NCBI GenBank assembly: GCA_973895155.1 | Contig: OZ316891.1 | Span: 21,018,001 to 21,082,000 of the forward strand | Origin: Marsupella aquatica | Lineage: Eukaryota > Marchantiophyta | Length of the DNA stretch: 64,000 nucleotides | Reading direction: 5' to 3' | Part shown: piece by piece, positions 23,920 to 33,598 of the stretch | Position numbering within the stretch: position 1 is the first letter of the stretch | Layout: each line of letters opens with the position of its first letter | Notes under the pieces: model-generated | The model's database searches: none | Seen by the model: only the letters and a program-made list of their open reading frames with translations | What the model was told of the DNA's origin: nothing | Position numbers and translations under genes: made by a program

Positions 23920-26900
23920 GCACCTTTATCACAAGATTACACCCTCACGTAGGTCCCTGACCACTATCAATGGTCCTAGCCAAATAGAAGAGGGCTTCGG
24001 CCCAACTTCTATTAGACTCCCGCACGGGACCGAAATACATATAGAATCTGCTATTTTCGCCCCGAATGCAACTCGTAATCTCCTCAGTTTTAGAGATATA
24101 CGAGCAAATGGACTACACGTCCAAACAGGCGATACAAGAGACCAAGAAGTCATCCACTTGGTTGAAAATACCCCTATGGGGAAAATCATTAAAGAAACCC
24201 TTTTCTCGTATCCTTGCGGGTTTTATGTAACTCATATTGAATGCCTGCATAACAATGCCAACACAAGCGAATTGCATGCGCTTTGGCATGCACGCCTCGG
24301 CCACCCCGGCCAATCAATGCTAACCAAAATCATTAAGAATTCAAGAGGCATTCCAATCAACACACGCCACATTCCAGCGAGCACCCCATGCACTGCATGC
24401 TCACGCAGCAAATTAATAACAAGGCCCACGGCATCAAAATTGCCAACTAAAATACCCCAATTCTTGGAAATCATCCATGCAGATGTTTGTGGGCCAATTA
24501 ACCCTCCGAGCGGACCTTTTTGCTACTTTATGGTATTAATCGACGCATCAACTAAATGGTCAAATGTGACCCTACTTTCAACGAGGAACATGGTTATACC
24601 TCGCATCTTGGCGCAAATCTTGCGCGTGAAAGCACAATTCCCAGATCACCCCATTAAGACACTAAGGGTGGACAATGCAGGGGAATTCACATCCGAAACA
24701 TTTGACAACTTTTGCACATCACTTGGCATCGATGTACAATATCCTGTACCCCACGTGCATTTCCAGAATGGATTAGCTGAAGCTGTCATTAAATGCCTTC
24801 AGCTCATTGCACGCCTACTACTAATGCAGTCGAAACTCCCCGTCTCAGCATGGGGACATGCCATATTACAGGCTTATGCATTAATCCAATACCGCCCATC
24901 GGCTTTTAATACCTATAGCCCATACCAAATTGCTAATGGTATCAAACCTGACCTATCACATCTTCGTTCATTTGGATGTCAAGTAATGGTCCCCATTACT
25001 CTACCCAAACGAACCAAGATGGGACCCCAACGACAATTGGGGATATACATCGGATTCGACTCTCCGTCCATAATCTGATATATGGAGCCAACAACTGGCA
25101 ACGTTTTTAAATCCAGATTCCTAGATTGCCATTTCGATGAACATGTTTATCCATCATTAATAACCCCTAAACACTCACAACCACCTTTGAAGTGGGAAAG
25201 ACATTCGCCATTTTGGCAAGACCTTAGAACCAATCAAGGGGAGAAAGAAGTTCAGCGAATTTTGCAACTCCACAAGATTGTGGAAGAACTTCCAGACGCT
25301 TTTGTCGATACATCACAAGTTACCCGCTCACATATTCCAACTGCGAGAGCATCTGCTCGCATCGAATTATCAAGTGAGCTAGCAAATACATCCCAGCCTC
25401 GTGCCAAACGTGGCAGACCCTTGGGATCAAAGGATAAACAACCAAGAAGGCGTGGTTCATCTATACCACCTTCACCTAATGTCGATCATAACGAATCCAC
25501 AACTCATGAGGAGATTTCTATCCACTACGCACACACCGGTGAGATGTGGGATAGAAATACTACTTCAATAGATGATACTTTTGCATTAATGGTGGCAACA
25601 CATATCACAGACGAAACACCCAAACCAATATCCATCTTAGAATGCCAAAACAGACCAGATTGGCCTGAATGGCAAAAAGCTATAAACGAAGAATTAGATT
25701 CCCTACTAAGCAGACACACTTTTGGCCCAGTTGAGCCAACACCCCAAGACGTACATCTCATTGGCTACAAGTGGATATTCGTCCGAAAAAGAAATGATAA
25801 AGGCCAAGTTGTACGCTACAAAGCACGTCTGGTAGGGAAAGGATTTACCCAACAACCGGGAATTCATTACGATGAAACTTACTCACCGGTTATGGATAGC
25901 ACAACATTTCGATACCTTATCGGATTTGCCATTTTCCATAAACTACAAATGCGACAACTGGATGTTGCAACCGCATATCTATATGGAACTTTAGACACTT
26001 GTCTATACATGCGATCACCTCCCGAGTTGGAGCAACGTCGCCGAGCTCTAGCTCAAGGCGCTAAATCGCATATCCCATATTTACATAAGATTATAACACA
26101 ATTATCTCAAGTTACACCTCATGTGTCATCTACACATGTAACTCATAACAACGACACCGCTGTGTCAACCGTACAAAATACTCGCCGCGGACTAGCTATC
26201 CGCGTGTTGAAGGCATTATATGGCCTGAAACAAAGTGGCAGAGTATGGTATCAAAGATTTACTGATGAAATGATTACCATGGGTTTTTCCCATGATGCCA
26301 TTACACCATGTTTATTTATTAAACATGTGGATGACGAATATGTCATCGTTTCTATTTATGTTGATGACTCAAATATATTTGGGACACCCCAAATTACAGA
26401 AGATACTATTACTCGTCTTAAATCAACATTTGAGATGAAGGACCTTGGACATACAAACTTTTGTCTAGGATTACAACTGGAGATCTTGCCTACTAACATG
26501 ATGCTCCATCAAACAACTCAAACTGAAAAGATCCTAAAACAGTTCAATATGAACCTAGCACACCCATTGACGTCACCAATGGTAGTACGTTCATTAGAAA
26601 ACAATACCGATATTTTTTGCAAGCGCGAAGAATATGAACCACTATTAGGACCAGAAACCCCATATCTTTCTGCGATAGGAGCACTAATGTATTTAGCAAA
26701 TCAGACCCGACCAGACATTGCATTTGCAGTTAACTTACTAGCTAGACATAGTGCAACTCCCACAGCCACACACTGGAACGGAGTTAAGCACGTATTTAGG
26801 TATCTGCGTGGCACCACCGATACCGGGTTATTTTACCCATTAGGTGCAAACCACGAACTCATAGGATATGCGGATGCCAGATATCTCTCCGACATTGATA

Positions 26901-27381
26901 CCACAAAATCCCAAACTGGATATGTTTTTACCATAGGGGGTACCGCTTTTTCTTGGAAAAGCGTGAAATAGACCCTAATAGCAACCTCATCGAATCACTC
27001 AGAAATCTTAGCTCTACATGAAGCTAGTCGTGAAGCCGTTTGGTTACGATCCTTTATAAATCACATCAACACCAAATGCGGCCTACCACCACTAACAAAG
27101 CCTACTAACATTTTGAGGATAACGCAGCATGTATACAGCAGATCACGAAAGGATTCATCAAAGGCGATCGCGTGAAGCATATAGCTCCAAAGTTTTTCTA
27201 CACACACGAGTTACACGGAAAAGAGATCAATATTTTGCAGATTTCAAGTGCAGACAACTGTGCGGATCTCTTCACCAAATCACTATCGCCATCAGTTCAC
27301 CACCGACACTGCCAGGCGATTGGACTGCGGAGCGTGCGACACATGATGACCGTGGAGGCTGCTGCTCCACATGATGCTTGA
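23897..27381 (+). pseudogene. pol of element B, two stops and a late frameshift
   Basis: The frame from 23897 encodes the rest of protease (HTILQD), then a GAG-pre-integrase zinc site (His131, His136, Cys165, Cys168, counted from 23897). Integrase follows with Asp196, Asp259 and Glu295, then RT with LYGLKQSGRVWY and YVDD at 26357-26368, and RNase H with GYADARY. A TGA at 25076-25078 replaces the Arg that element A still has (IIRYLEP). A TAG at 26969-26971 falls where related elements have Gln (SWKS.KQT). Near 27115 a frame change precedes KGFIKGDRVKHIAP. RT carries an unusually long, about 60-residue, insert between the SPPEL and LYGLKQ motifs. Confidence 0.9.
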
Positions 27382-27706
27382 TGATGCTGACGACATGCTG
27401 CTGATGACATGATGTTGACGACCTACTGTTGAGACAGATGTTAAAACTAGATTTACTATAGCATTTGACTTTATTTAATATTGACATTTATTACAACGAG
27501 GACTGTTAGGCTGCACTCTTTTTTCTTTAGCACTCATATTTTTTCTCTGCTACACTGGTAGAGTTTTTACTAAGCTAGAGTTGATAAAGGTTTTTAACGA
27601 GGCAGTCTACCTCGCTTGTACTTATATCATGTATTTCCTATGAACATGATATAATAGGTATAGTCCATGTTGTCTATATAGTTGTCACTATATATCCAAA
27701 GGGGAG

Positions 27707-27815
27707 TGTTAGACTCTACCTATGACCGGACGATCGGACCAGCCGGTCACCCGACCCCACTATATGTACACACATTCCTGACTATACAGTTATCTATTGC
27801 ATTCATTCCATGACA
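27707..27815 (+). repeat. 3' LTR of copia element B
   Basis: 109 bp, TGTTAGACT to CATGACA, preceded directly by a polypurine tract and followed by AATAC. Confidence 0.95.
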
Positions 27816-28019
27816 AATACTTAACTCTAGATAACCATAAACTATTGTACTCTTATTTGTAAAGGTGCTTGTACTCTTTCTCTCGCAGGAGTATGAGAGG
27901 GTTTTAATGAGGCAACACCTACATAAGACCAAAGTACAAAATAGGAAACTTTTATTGGAGGACTTAACTAATATAGAGTTGCTTGCATTACTCCCATAAT
28001 ACAATCAAGGGGGAGTCAG
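27816..28019 (+). other. 3' tail and PPT of element A beyond the B insertion
   Basis: It contains a GGTTTTAATGAGGCA block, the counterpart of GTTTTTAACGAGGCA in B near 27590. It ends with the polypurine tract AAGGGGGA at 28007, separated by a few bases from the 3' LTR. This confirms that B interrupts A. Confidence 0.8.
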
Positions 28020-28155
28020 TGTTAGAATATGGCAGTTAAGTCACCGGGGTTACTTACCTAACCCCAGTTAGGATCCGATGTAACCCCTCTTATCACATAC
28101 ATAAACGTCACCCGAGGGAGAAGAGAACATTCAGTTGGAGAGTTCTACTTGAACA
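28020..28155 (+). repeat. 3' LTR of copia element A
   Basis: 136 bp, TGTTAGAAT to TGAACA. It has 7 differences from the 5' LTR and is followed by CAAAT. Confidence 0.92.
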
Positions 28156-28160
28156 CAAAT

Positions 28161-28560
28161 GTTGTTTTCCCTATCAACCTCAGCCAGAACGTCGTTATTG
28201 AACATTATGCTGTGTCTGCAATGCCATTCCATTGTCGTGCGTATTACAGAGCGACAAAATTGTTACCTCATCACTTGCATGGTAAATTTATGATGTTTCA
28301 GATATCATTTGCTCCTGCTACGTCATTTAGGACAAAGTGTAGTAAGAATTGACAGGTGCAAATCAACTTATGGTTTGAAGGACAACACAAGAGTTAAGTC
28401 TGTCTTCCTTCCAAAGTTTCACAATAGGCGTCTCAGAGTGGACAGTAAGGAAAAGTTGTGGGACACCAGTTGTGCCCATCAAACACCTTATAACCAGACT
28501 TTATGGACCATTCCTTGCAGGGGGATATGCATTGACCCACGCCATAAGGGATGACTTGTG
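28161..28560 (+). pseudogene. possible PIF1/Helitron helicase remnant, right part
   Basis: One frame gives NVVFPINLSQNVV, then YYRATKLLPHHLHGKFMMF, reminiscent of the C-terminal part of Helitron helicases, where a LPPH.L..K.G.P.. segment precedes the late helicase motifs. It begins right after the target-site duplication of element A. With the remnant at 13 kb it may be one gene split by the insertion. The similarity is weak and read by eye. Confidence 0.35.
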
Positions 28561-28589
28561 GGTACTCCTGCTCAGGCTTAGTTCTTTTG

Positions 28590-29130
28590 TGTTGGGTATT
28601 TACTCTTACGTCTAGGTTAGGTATGACGTGGTTGGTACAACGACGTGGGTTGGTACAACAACATGGTTAGGTACAACAATGTGGTTAGGTACAACTACGT
28701 GATTAGGTACAACAATGTGGTTAGGTACAACTACGTGATTAGGTACAACAATGTGGTTAGGTACAACTACGTGATTAGGTACAACAATGTGGTTAGGTTA
28801 ACTAAGTTGCACACTATATCATAAGAGGCACGTGTGCTTGGAGATGTAGAACCAAGGCTCATTGTTATGGAGTCACTTGAGAGATAGGGAGAGCTTACAC
28901 TGTGGAGACTCGGTATAGCCGACGGGCTTAGAGTTCAGTAAAGCTCTCTTGTGTGTTCCCGTGGACGTAGCCTCAAGGAGGTGAACCACGTATCTCTTGT
29001 GTCGACTACTTGCATGTTGGATATGTCATGTGCTTACCGTTGCGATTATCGTCTATACTCAATATTTTGGCCCTTCCCTCTCGGAGAAGCCCAAGTCTAT
29101 TATTTACCTTGACAAACGGTCACGATAACA
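28590..29130 (+). repeat. copia-type solo LTR or LTR fragment
   Basis: The segment near 28949-29000 (CCCGTGGACGTAGCCTCAAG, then GAGGTGAACCACGTA) is a signature of many plant copia LTRs. Candidate ends are TGTTGGG at 28590 and GATAACA at 29130. No clear target-site duplication flanks these ends, so the limits are tentative and no internal domain is attached. Confidence 0.5.
28613..28800. repeat. 18-bp tandem repeat with 36-bp higher-order period
   Basis: Units of the type AGGTACAACAATGTGGTT alternate with AGGTACAACTACGTGATT. The dimer is repeated three times and preceded by diverged units. The array lies inside the candidate LTR. Confidence 0.9.
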
Positions 29131-30009
29131 TTCTAATAATACACAGTGATTGACATGTTGTTTCTGTCACTGGATGATGCGATGTTGCAATGACGCAAAT
29201 TAAAAGTCTCAGAGTTAAAGTCATGGGTTTTGGTCAGCGATTGCGACACTTTCTTACGGAAGCCGATTTTGGTCTCCTACAACTTTAATGGTTGTTCCCG
29301 TAACTTAGTCCTTATGGTCAACTTGTAACTCAGTACGGCTGTGCTTTGAGACGCCCTAATGTACTTTGTCTCAGAAGTCGTAAATGACAGTGCGTGTGTC
29401 ATTGCGTGGAAGACGAGTCTGGGAACTTAAATCCCAAAGAAAAGACCTGCATATGGCTTGAATGAGATCTGGTTCGACTGTTCAGACATTGGCTAACATG
29501 TTTCAAGGTGTTTGTGCCAAGTTGCTTAGTAGTGAATCAAATGGGGATGTATCTGCCACAGATACTCAACCCACTCCGTGTTGGGCCGATACCCACAACG
29601 ACGGGATCTAGTGGTGCTGTTGATGTAGCCCGCTGGGTTCCCTGTTCTGGACAGGAATCCATCATTTGCGTCATTCTTGGAGGGAAAGACAAGGGTGAAA
29701 AGATGATGCAGTGTTGCCTTCATTTTCCCTGAGTAAAAGGGAGGGGGCAAAACAGGCCGTTTTGTGAAGGGCTTTTGAGGCAAAAATGTCTCGAACAGGC
29801 ACCTTTCAGGCCTGCGATCGGAGGGCTTCGACAGGGGAAGGGGGAGAGGGGAGGGGGAGAGCCACAGTTTAACCCAAACCAGTGGCAACTTGCCATGTGG
29901 TGCTGGTGACTATGGGTTGAGTTAACCCTAACCCATATATGAAATGGGGCAGATTGACAAATTATTTAGTTTGGTGGACAGGTTATCAAATTTGGGTAGC
30001 TTGGGGGAC
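29131..30009. other. intergenic, nothing recognised
   Basis: ORFs of 74 (+) and 120 (-) codons overlap near 29508-29888 without a recognisable domain. No gene is supported. Confidence 0.45.
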
Positions 30010-30280
30010 ATGATAGTGACACTTATAATTTGTTTTTTATCCAGCAAAGTTTACACACACAATCCCTCTAGTGACACTCAGAATTTTGGGGATGCCTCTA
30101 GTGACACTCAGAATTTTGGGGATGCCTCTAGTGACACTCATAATATTTTTTGATTCCTGCATTAAACCGGCTGCAGCAGTTTCCTGGTCAACATTTGCTA
30201 AAATCCAAAAGAGCTCCATAACACCATTAAATGCTGAACAGGTCACTGTAGAAGCGAGTCAATGTAGGAGTGATAAGGGC
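30010..30280. repeat. dispersed repeat containing a 30-bp minisatellite
   Basis: Units beginning CCTCTAGTGACACTCA start at 30065, 30095 and 30125. The flanks resemble those of the repeat at 890-1220: a GTGACA(T/C)T..AGTTTACACACA-like left side and an ACCGGCTGCAGCAGTTTCC right side. The two copies amplified different internal units. Confidence 0.75.
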
Positions 30281-30391
30281 CGACTTTTTCAGGATCTTCT
30301 ACTGGCAAGACGGCCCTTAATTACACTACTAGACCATCTGGATCGCTCAGTCTTTGATCTCCATCTACTTCAACTTGTTCAGCTCCCAGCC

Positions 30392-30436
30392 AAACTTTGA
30401 TCCTGGAATACCTCGACTTTGATCCTGGAATACCTC
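30392..30436. repeat. 23-bp tandem duplication
   Basis: CTTTGATCCTGGAATACCTCGA occurs twice in tandem just before the 67-bp repeats. Confidence 0.8.
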
Positions 30437-30479
30437 GACCGGATAAGCTTTGTCGATACGCTTCCAAGAAGCTTGTTTG

Positions 30480-30680
30480 ATAAGCCAAACCCAACAAGTT
30501 GTCCTGTACTCACCTCAGCATTCGAATGCTGATACAAGCTTCTTTCATAAGCTAAGCCCAACTAGTTGTCCTGTACTCACCTCAAGATCCGAATGCTGAT
30601 ACAATCTTGTTTTATAAGCTAAACCCAACTAGTTGTCCTGTACTCAGCTCAAGATTCGAAGGCTGATACATAATTACTCT
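30480..30680. repeat. three 67-bp tandem repeats upstream of the VOC gene
   Basis: Copies start at 30480, 30547 and 30614. Each contains TTGTCCTGTACTCA and a TTCGAA/TCCGAA core. In the first copy the core lies in a perfect GCATTCGAATGC palindrome. The array ends about 60 bp before the VOC gene ATG, so it overlaps the likely promoter or 5' leader. A regulatory role is inferred. Confidence 0.85.
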
Positions 30681-30739
30681 TATGTCTCAAAGCTCCTCAG
30701 TCTCTTGCTCTGGATTAGCAGCTAAAAAAATCTCGCAGA

Positions 30740-31234
30740 ATGCCATCACCACGAATATCACCGTGTCTGTGGTTCGACGGAGTGGCAGAAGAAGCAGTCG
30801 AGTTCTACATTTCTTTCTTCAAAGACGGGAAGATCACCAACTCCCAGAGATATGGCGAGGCAGGGAGAGCCGTCCACGGCAAGGAGCCGGGCACTGTCAA
30901 GACCATCGCCTTCGAGCTGAACGGCCAATCGTTCACGGCCATCAATGGCGGACCGCATTTCAAGTTCACCGAGGCCATCTCGTTTCAGATTGAGTGCGCT
31001 GACCAGGCCGAGGTCGACCATTACTGGGAGAAGCTCTGCGAGGGCGCAGATCCTAAGAGGCAGCGCTGTGGCTGGGTGGCGGATAAATTCGGGGTTTGCT
31101 GGCAGGTCGTTCCCACTGCTCTCAAGGACCTGCTCGCAGATCCCGACCCCGTGAAGGTGCAGCGCACCTTTCAGGCGATGATGACAATGACGAAGCTGGA
31201 CATCGCTGCTCTCCAGTGTGCTCACGACGGTTAA
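30740..31234 (+). CDS. PhnB-like VOC (glyoxalase-fold) protein, intronless
   Basis: A 164-residue single-exon ORF with ATG at 30740. The start PRISPCLWFDGVAEEAVEFY, followed by TVKTIAFELNGQ, FTAINGGPHFKFTEAISFQI, DHYWEKLCEGA and FGVCWQVVP, is the standard pattern of PF06983 proteins (PhnB-like, formerly annotated as 3-demethylubiquinone-9 3-methyltransferase domain). The length matches a bacterial single-domain protein. Base composition is more GC-rich than its flanks, and no intron or targeting peptide is visible. These traits suggest transfer from bacteria followed by retention, but a long-resident plant gene is possible. The biochemical role of the family is mostly undefined, so I assign none. 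Confidence 0.85.
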   Translation: MPSPRISPCLWFDGVAEEAVEFYISFFKDGKITNSQRYGEAGRAVHGKEPGTVKTIAFELNGQSFTAINGGPHFKFTEAISFQIECADQAEVDHYWEKLCEGADPKRQRCGWVADKFGVCWQVVPTALKDLLADPDPVKVQRTFQAMMTMTKLDIAALQCAHDG

Positions 31235-31929
31235 AACCCTACACCCCGATGCCTCACCTCACAACAACTTTGTAGTTACCTCTCGTCCACGTTTTCTCTC
31301 GCATTGCTGCGTGCCTCCCTAGTGTATATATGTCAAGCGTCATCTGTAGTGCCTCGACATTTTGCTGAGCTTCCTCTTGCCGACCAAGTAGACTACCAGT
31401 AGATGAATAGGAATTGAGTTTGTCATATCTTTAGCAGAACCGATGGACTGCCAGTGAAGATGAGCAGGAATTGAGTTCGTCGTATGATGAGCGACTACCA
31501 GTAATGAAACAGGAATTGAGGTAGTCATATGATTTGCATTACGTGCTTTGGCGGCTGGTGGCCAGTGTACAGGGCTGTCGGATGTATCAAATCATATCGA
31601 TCTTCTGGGAACCTTTTTTGTGGGTCTTCCTCAGTTTAATCTCTGAAGGGAGAATAAATTTTAGAGTATTTCCATTCTCTAACTGGCTTGGTCCTGGGAT
31701 TACCGAGATAGATCCAGTTTATGGTAATAGCGGTGTTTATGCAACGGTGGACTGATTTTGGCCGGATATAATATTGCAGTCCCGTGTCAGGACAGATACT
31801 TATCTAACGCTTGGAAGATAGGGTGAGTGTCTGGAGTTCCAGAGTCACTTCAACGAGGTGTGAATTTGTTGGAGCAGGGCAAGAAGGTCGTTACCCTTGA
31901 AGTGCTACAGGTAGTTGTGCAAATCACTC
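31235..31929. other. intergenic with a decayed 50-60-bp repeat
   Basis: Three imperfect copies of a unit containing GGAATTGAG(T/G)T.GTC.TAT lie at about 31388-31530. The rest shows no coding sequence. It probably contains the 3' end of the VOC transcript and the 5' leader of the helicase-like gene. Confidence 0.5.
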
Positions 31930-32616
31930 ATGTTTGAAGAAGGTGATCAGGGACGGCAACGGGACGGGGATGTTGTCCTGCAGTACTACATTGCAGTGGA
32001 CCGTGCCCAGTTCAAGATGGGAACGTTGGTGGAGCTGCTCGCTGTTCTAGGGACGCGAGATGGACTGCCCGTGGTCATATGCTGCAGTTCACGCGATAGT
32101 TTGGATGCAGTGTGTGCTACTGTGACTGCATCTGGTCAATTCTTTGTCAGCATTCTGCATAGTGATCTTGAAGAAAGTGAACGTGCATCATCGCTTGAGA
32201 CCTTTAGGTTGGCAATGTCAGAGTGGAACTATTTTAACGTTGAGCGCTCTTCTGTGGAAAAGCCAGAAGCAGACTTAAGACCAGGGAAGTCTCAAGTTCT
32301 CGTGATGACTGATGCTTGTTTGCCTTCACATGCGTTGGGTGAAACTCCGCTGCTTGCTCGGATTATGATCAATTTTGACATTCCATCTAAGAAGGAGTCA
32401 TACTCTAGGCGTATGGCTGCATGCTTAGGGTCTCCTCTAGCTGTTCCTTCAACTGCCACTGTCAACAACTCCGGAGGTGGATCTAGTGGAATCATTGGAG
32501 GAAAACTGGTCATCAATATGGTGGTCGGTGGTGAGGTTAGTGCCCTTAGAAGCTTAGAGGAGAGCAGTGGCATCGTGATCGATGAAATGCCCATAAACAT
32601 CTCCGAGCTGGTTTGA
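31930..32616 (+). CDS. eIF4A-like helicase C-terminal (RecA2) domain protein
   Basis: 228 residues from ATG 31930. An in-frame TAG at 31912 closes the frame upstream. It opens VVLQYYIAVDRAQFKMGTL, matching the start of the RecA2 domain of eIF4A-type DEAD-box helicases. It has VICCSSRD (motif IV region), VLVMTDACLPSHALGE (motif V region) and INFDIPSKKESYSRRM (motif VI region). It ends VVGGEVSALRSLEE...IDEMPINISEL, which parallels the eIF4A C-terminus. The DEAD core domain is absent and the HRxGRxGR signature of motif VI is gone, so helicase activity is unlikely. A role in RNA metabolism is inferred. An upstream exon cannot be excluded, since CTACAG precedes the frame. Confidence 0.75.
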   Translation: MFEEGDQGRQRDGDVVLQYYIAVDRAQFKMGTLVELLAVLGTRDGLPVVICCSSRDSLDAVCATVTASGQFFVSILHSDLEESERASSLETFRLAMSEWNYFNVERSSVEKPEADLRPGKSQVLVMTDACLPSHALGETPLLARIMINFDIPSKKESYSRRMAACLGSPLAVPSTATVNNSGGGSSGIIGGKLVINMVVGGEVSALRSLEESSGIVIDEMPINISELV

Positions 32617-33283
32617 CGAAAAGTTAATAAAATCTCCGAGCGGGTTTGATGGAAGTCACCACTTTGCCTTTTCCAAAAGACACTCAAACTCAAGCTCAAG
32701 TAGGAAAGAGAAAGCTGCACAAACAATTCTGAGCCTTGGTTGCATTGAAGAGCTGGCGTAATGGTCGTCACTGGTAGATTGCAATCCAATGTGAATGGTT
32801 GTAATTGTTACTTGCAATACTTTGCAATACTTGCTTAACGGTTGGAGTGTATTTACATGTGAATTGCTGTTTGTAGTTCCGATCGGAAAAATTCCTTTGG
32901 GAACTGTAAACACTAAACTGACTCAATGGTTACAGAATTTCTACAATTCAGGCAGAACCAACTTTGGGTGACTAAATGATTAACAAGAGGTTTTGTATAG
33001 TGCCAAAATGGGTTGAACCCTACATGCAACTTATACGTAACTTGTCCACTTTCTCAGCCTCCAGGGGTGATACGTGTTAAGTCCAGATGGGAAAGTTCTC
33101 TGTTAGCTTTTAGGTCTGAGCTGTGGAAGAGTGATGTCCACCTTGCAAAGGCAGTAGCAATCAACATTTCAAGTCAGTGGTTGATGAAAGCTCGACGAGG
33201 TCTCTCCAATGCAATAGACTCAACAATCGATGCCGCCGTGGAATTCCTATGTATTCGAATGTCTGCACTTCGTGACCACCTCC
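32617..33283. other. region between convergent genes
   Basis: No recognisable coding sequence. It should hold the 3' ends of the eIF4A-like gene and the MPP6-like gene. Confidence 0.45.
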
Positions 33284-33598
33284 TCAGCGTGGGACGGTGG
33301 GTTTTTGGCTATTCTCGGAGTCTCCAACTACGGGCAGCTGCGAAGCCACATTGGTCGTCGTCTCCGCAGTTGTAGTGGAGCTCTGGAAAGACATCCGACC
33401 AGAGGCGGCACTGGGCGATGGGTCCCCTTCCACGATCACCACACACTTGGTCGTGGGTGTTTTCGAATTCGCCGATGGCACAGTCCATTCATCGTCGTTC
33501 GCAGCTACCTCATCTGCAACCTCTGCCTTCTTCTGTTCCTCGCGGAATTTCGCCCTCTGCATGAACTTCAAATGCCCCAGCCGCTCTCGTTGCGCCAT
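33284..33598 (-). CDS. M-phase phosphoprotein 6 (MPP6)-like protein
   Basis: A 104-residue minus-strand ORF with ATG at 33598 (complement). It has both hallmarks of the MPP6 family: LKFMQRA at residues 10-16 and CVVIVEGDPSPSAASGRMSF at residues 52-71. MPP6 is a nuclear exosome cofactor that binds RNA and links Mtr4 to the exosome (family knowledge). The protein is short and intronless, and the part after GRMSFQS diverges into a Thr/Ser-rich tail. It may be a reduced paralogue, a retrocopy or a complete small gene. No poly(A) tract marks a retrocopy. It converges with the helicase-like gene. Confidence 0.7.
   Translation of the reverse strand: MAQRERLGHLKFMQRAKFREEQKKAEVADEVAANDDEWTVPSANSKTPTTKCVVIVEGDPSPSAASGRMSFQSSTTTAETTTNVASQLPVVGDSENSQKPTVPR

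Larger units (their letters stand above)
21245..27815 (+). mobile_element. Ty1/copia LTR retrotransposon B, nested in A, nearly intact
   Basis: 6571 bp, bounded by 109-bp LTRs and a perfect 5-bp AATAC duplication. PBS at 21354; PPT AAAGGGGAG at 27698-27706. Leader, gag, protease, integrase, RT and RNase H follow the copia order. Two LTR differences in 109 bp (about 1.8 percent) make it younger than A. It belongs to the same family as A, with gag and pol alignable throughout. It is non-autonomous now because of frameshifts in gag and protease and two in-frame stops in pol. Confidence 0.95.
14340..28155 (+). mobile_element. Ty1/copia LTR retrotransposon A, disabled, interrupted by element B
   Basis: LTRs lie at 14340-14475 and 28020-28155. 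Without element B and its extra 5-bp duplication the element is about 7.24 kb. The order is 5' LTR, PBS, a 2.1-kb leader, gag, protease, integrase, RT, RNase H, 3' tail, PPT (AAGGGGGA near 28007) and 3' LTR. The copia order, with integrase before RT, is clear. Stops and frameshifts litter gag-pol. Element B sits between RNase H and the 3' tail. Greater LTR divergence than in B agrees with A being older. Confidence 0.92.
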
